Part shown: positions 4,547-6,265 of the stretch, one piece after another
Numbering within the stretch: the stretch's first letter is position 1
Layout of the letters: each line of letters begins with the position of its first letter
Assembly (NCBI GenBank): GCA_041795785.1
Contig: JBHBXR010000211.1
Location: 1 to 6,265 of the forward strand
DNA from: CAJPST01 sp041795785
Lineage (GTDB): Bacteria > Pseudomonadota > Gammaproteobacteria > Enterobacterales > Pasteurellaceae
Direction of reading: 5' to 3'
Length of the DNA: 6,265 nt
The notes under the pieces: model-generated
Databases searched by the model: none
What the model saw: only the letters and a program-made list of their open reading frames with translations
What the model was told of the DNA's origin: nothing
Program-made: the position numbers and the translations under genes

Positions 4547-6265
4547 ATGCCGCGAAATCTGACCGCACTTCGCTTTTTATACGCCGTGTTTTTATCGGCG
4601 GTTATATTAGCGTTTGCGCTTTTCGTGCAACAAGGAAACCGCTTGCAAACCGATCTCGTCGCCTTACTGCCGCAAGAACGGCAATGGAACGAAATTCAGG
4701 TGGCGGCGGATAAAATTCAGGAAAAGCGTCTTAATCAACAGATAATTGCGTTGGTCGGACATTCCCAAGCGGAACGGGCGTTTGCCGTTGCCGCACAAAT
4801 AAGCGGACAATGGCGGGCAAGCGGGTTATTTCGTGAAATAAGCGATAAAATTCAGCCGAATCTGACCGCACTTCAACATGAAATTAAAGGGTTACGCCTT
4901 GCGGTACTGCCGCAAAAAGTGCAAAACCAACTGATAACGGAACCCGCTCTTTATTTTGAACAATATGCGCAGCAGATAGTCAATCCTTTTGCGCAAACTT
5001 CATTATTACCTTTGGAACAGGATTGGTTGGGATTGGGTCGTTTCGTTTTAGCACAGTCGAAACAGCTGTCCGCCGTTCAATGGAACCCGAATAACGGTAT
5101 GCTTTATATACGGCAACAGGATAAAACTTGGGTGTTGGTACGCGCCGCGTTGCAACGGGCAGAGCTGATTAACGGTCAGCAAGCGCTATTGGATTTAATG
5201 GAACAAAGCCGACAAACCGTCAGTCAGCAAGGCGGCGAGTTATTAACCGCCGGTTCCGCTTTATTTGCCGCCGCAGCCAAACAGCAGGCGGAAAAAGAAA
5301 GCACGTTGATGAGTATTATCGGGGTCAGCCTGACTTTGTTGCTACTGTTAGTCGTATTCAGAACGGTGCGGGTATTGTGGTTATTTTTGCCTATTATGAT
5401 CGGTATGCTTTGCGGCATAGTTGCAACCGTCGCTTGTTTCGGTCAAATCCATATTTTAACCTTGGTGATCGGCACCAGTTTAATCGGCGTATTAATTGAT
5501 TTTCCCTTACATTGGCTGGCGTCCGCATTATTTGCGCAACAATGGCATCCCGAACGGACGATGCGCAAACTGCGTTTAACCTTTATCGTTACGCTGTTTA
5601 TCACCTTGCTCGGTTACGGTTTGTTATGGTTTACCGTCCTTCCCGTGTTAAAACAGACCGCACTTTTCTCCGCCGTGGCATTAATCAGCGCGATTCTCTG
5701 CACGTTGTTATATTTGCCGTTTTGCTTTCAAAGTTATCAACCTAAGTTTAAACCCCGTCCGCCACGTTTTGATTTGACATTCGCCGCTAAGTATCAGTAT
5801 GCGGTTTTAGTGGTTATAGCCGTTTTTGTTGCAATCGGTCTGTATAAATCCAAATGGCGGGATGATATTCGTCAATGGGTGGCGATGCCGCCGCAAATGT
5901 TGGAACAGGCGAAACGAATCGGTGAGTTGACCGGTATTGATTTAGGCAGCCAGTATTTTCTGATTGCGGCGGATAATGACGAGGAGTTATTGGAAAAAGA
6001 CAAACAACTTTCGCAACGTTTAACCGAATTAAATCAATCCCATCAATCGCTTAGTCAATGGATTCAACCTCAAGCGCGCCAAAGACAACTGGCACAACAA
6101 ATCGCACAACATATAGAACCTGCGGATTATGCCGTATTGGAACAGCTCGGCTTGCCGACAGAATCCGTTCAACGGGACATTAACGCACTGATCGAACAAT
6201 CTCCGGTTTCACTGCAAACGGCATTAAACGGCAGTCTCGGACAGGGATGGAAAACCCTTTATTTG
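4547..6265 (+). CDS. MMPL/RND-family lipid exporter, 3' partial
   Basis: The frame stays open from ATG 4547 to the window end: 573 codons without a stop, so the gene is cut at its 3' side. Family members in APE clusters are about 750-800 residues, so about 200 are missing. One N-terminal membrane helix (about residues 8-28) is followed by a large periplasmic domain to about 250. Then comes a helix bundle (about 252-271, 274-297, 303-323, 345-363, 368-392), a helix starting the second repeat near 418-433, and the beginning of a second periplasmic domain. This is the MMPL layout. The segment GTSLIGVLIDFPLHW holds Asp318, at the position of the conserved acidic residue used for proton coupling in the family. 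It likely pumps the aryl polyene lipid out of the inner membrane to the LolA-like carrier (corresponds to ApeM as I recall; inference). The ribosome-binding site is weak. Three perfect uptake signals lie in this gene. Confidence 0.88.
   Translation, partial: MPRNLTALRFLYAVFLSAVILAFALFVQQGNRLQTDLVALLPQERQWNEIQVAADKIQEKRLNQQIIALVGHSQAERAFAVAAQISGQWRASGLFREISDKIQPNLTALQHEIKGLRLAVLPQKVQNQLITEPALYFEQYAQQIVNPFAQTSLLPLEQDWLGLGRFVLAQSKQLSAVQWNPNNGMLYIRQQDKTWVLVRAALQRAELINGQQALLDLMEQSRQTVSQQGGELLTAGSALFAAAAKQQAEKESTLMSIIGVSLTLLLLLVVFRTVRVLWLFLPIMIGMLCGIVATVACFGQIHILTLVIGTSLIGVLIDFPLHWLASALFAQQWHPERTMRKLRLTFIVTLFITLLGYGLLWFTVLPVLKQTALFSAVALISAILCTLLYLPFCFQSYQPKFKPRPPRFDLTFAAKYQYAVLVVIAVFVAIGLYKSKWRDDIRQWVAMPPQMLEQAKRIGELTGIDLGSQYFLIAADNDEELLEKDKQLSQRLTELNQSHQSLSQWIQPQARQRQLAQQIAQHIEPADYAVLEQLGLPTESVQRDINALIEQSPVSLQTALNGSLGQGWKTLYL
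4562..4570 (-). other. DNA uptake signal sequence (Hin type)
   Basis: ACCGCACTT, with the A/T tracts of the extended motif on its minus-strand 3' side, which cover the exporter start codon. It encodes Thr6-Ala-Leu8 of the MMPL exporter. Confidence 0.88.
4865..4873 (-). other. DNA uptake signal sequence (Hin type)
   Basis: ACCGCACTT in the first periplasmic domain of the exporter, encoding Thr107-Ala-Leu109. The minus-strand flank (CAGATTCGG, then a GAATTTTAT tract) fits the extended motif reasonably well. Confidence 0.88.
5657..5665 (-). other. DNA uptake signal sequence (Hin type)
   Basis: ACCGCACTT in the membrane part of the exporter, encoding Thr371-Ala-Leu373. The first A/T tract (GTTTTA) is present on the minus strand and the second is poor. 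Confidence 0.85.

Noticed and set aside
5224..5418. 64-codon minus-strand frame inside the exporter gene
   Set aside because: Shadow of a hydrophobic coding stretch; no start context or domain.
5512..5745. 77-codon plus-strand frame inside the exporter gene
   Set aside because: It overlaps the exporter frame, which shows membrane helices and conserved motifs throughout; the alternative product is basic and featureless.

Overview
The window is a single-strand, tightly packed stretch of a bacterial aryl polyene (APE)-type biosynthesis operon. It carries the middle-to-late genes, all on the + strand, with almost no intergenic space. Five perfect copies of the 9-mer AAGTGCGGT (or its complement), most followed by A/T-rich tracts, are the Haemophilus-type DNA uptake signal. 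They place the DNA in Pasteurellaceae with the Hin-type signal (the Haemophilus, Aggregatibacter, Pasteurella, Basfia and A. succinogenes side of the family). The species cannot be named from the sequence alone.

Layout: (1) 1-1340, a 5'-truncated acyl/aryl-CoA (or ACP) ligase fused to a C-terminal hotdog dehydratase domain. (2) 1327-2055, a family 2 glycosyltransferase. (3) 2052-2972, a lysophospholipid-acyltransferase-like membrane acyltransferase. (4) 3006-3431, a small predicted lipoprotein of the family often mislabelled 'excinuclease ATPase subunit', followed by a clear intrinsic terminator at 3444-3474. (5) 3480-3923, a 4-hydroxybenzoyl-CoA-type hotdog thioesterase. (6) 3938-4525, a secreted LolA-like carrier. 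(7) 4547-6265, an MMPL/RND-type exporter that runs off the right edge with no stop. No gap between genes exceeds about 50 bases, and I see no tRNA, rRNA, CRISPR array or mobile element.

How the genes may work together (inference from the known APE pathway): the ligase activates the aryl starter acid for loading on an acyl carrier protein, and the fused dehydratase acts during type II polyene chain extension by ketosynthases, ketoreductase and carriers outside this window. The thioesterase may release or proofread chains. The glycosyltransferase and acyltransferase may build the glyco/lipid anchor that holds the pigment in the membrane. The MMPL pump and LolA-like carrier would move the lipid product across the envelope to the outer membrane. 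The gene order (ligase/dehydratase, GT, acyltransferase, thioesterase, LolA, MMPL) agrees with the E. coli apeH-apeM order as I remember it.

The part that stands out is 2957-3480. A lipoprotein gene with its own strong ribosome-binding site, a possible promoter and a strong terminator sits inside an otherwise coupled operon. That terminator ends six bases before the start of the next gene, which has no visible Shine-Dalgarno sequence.
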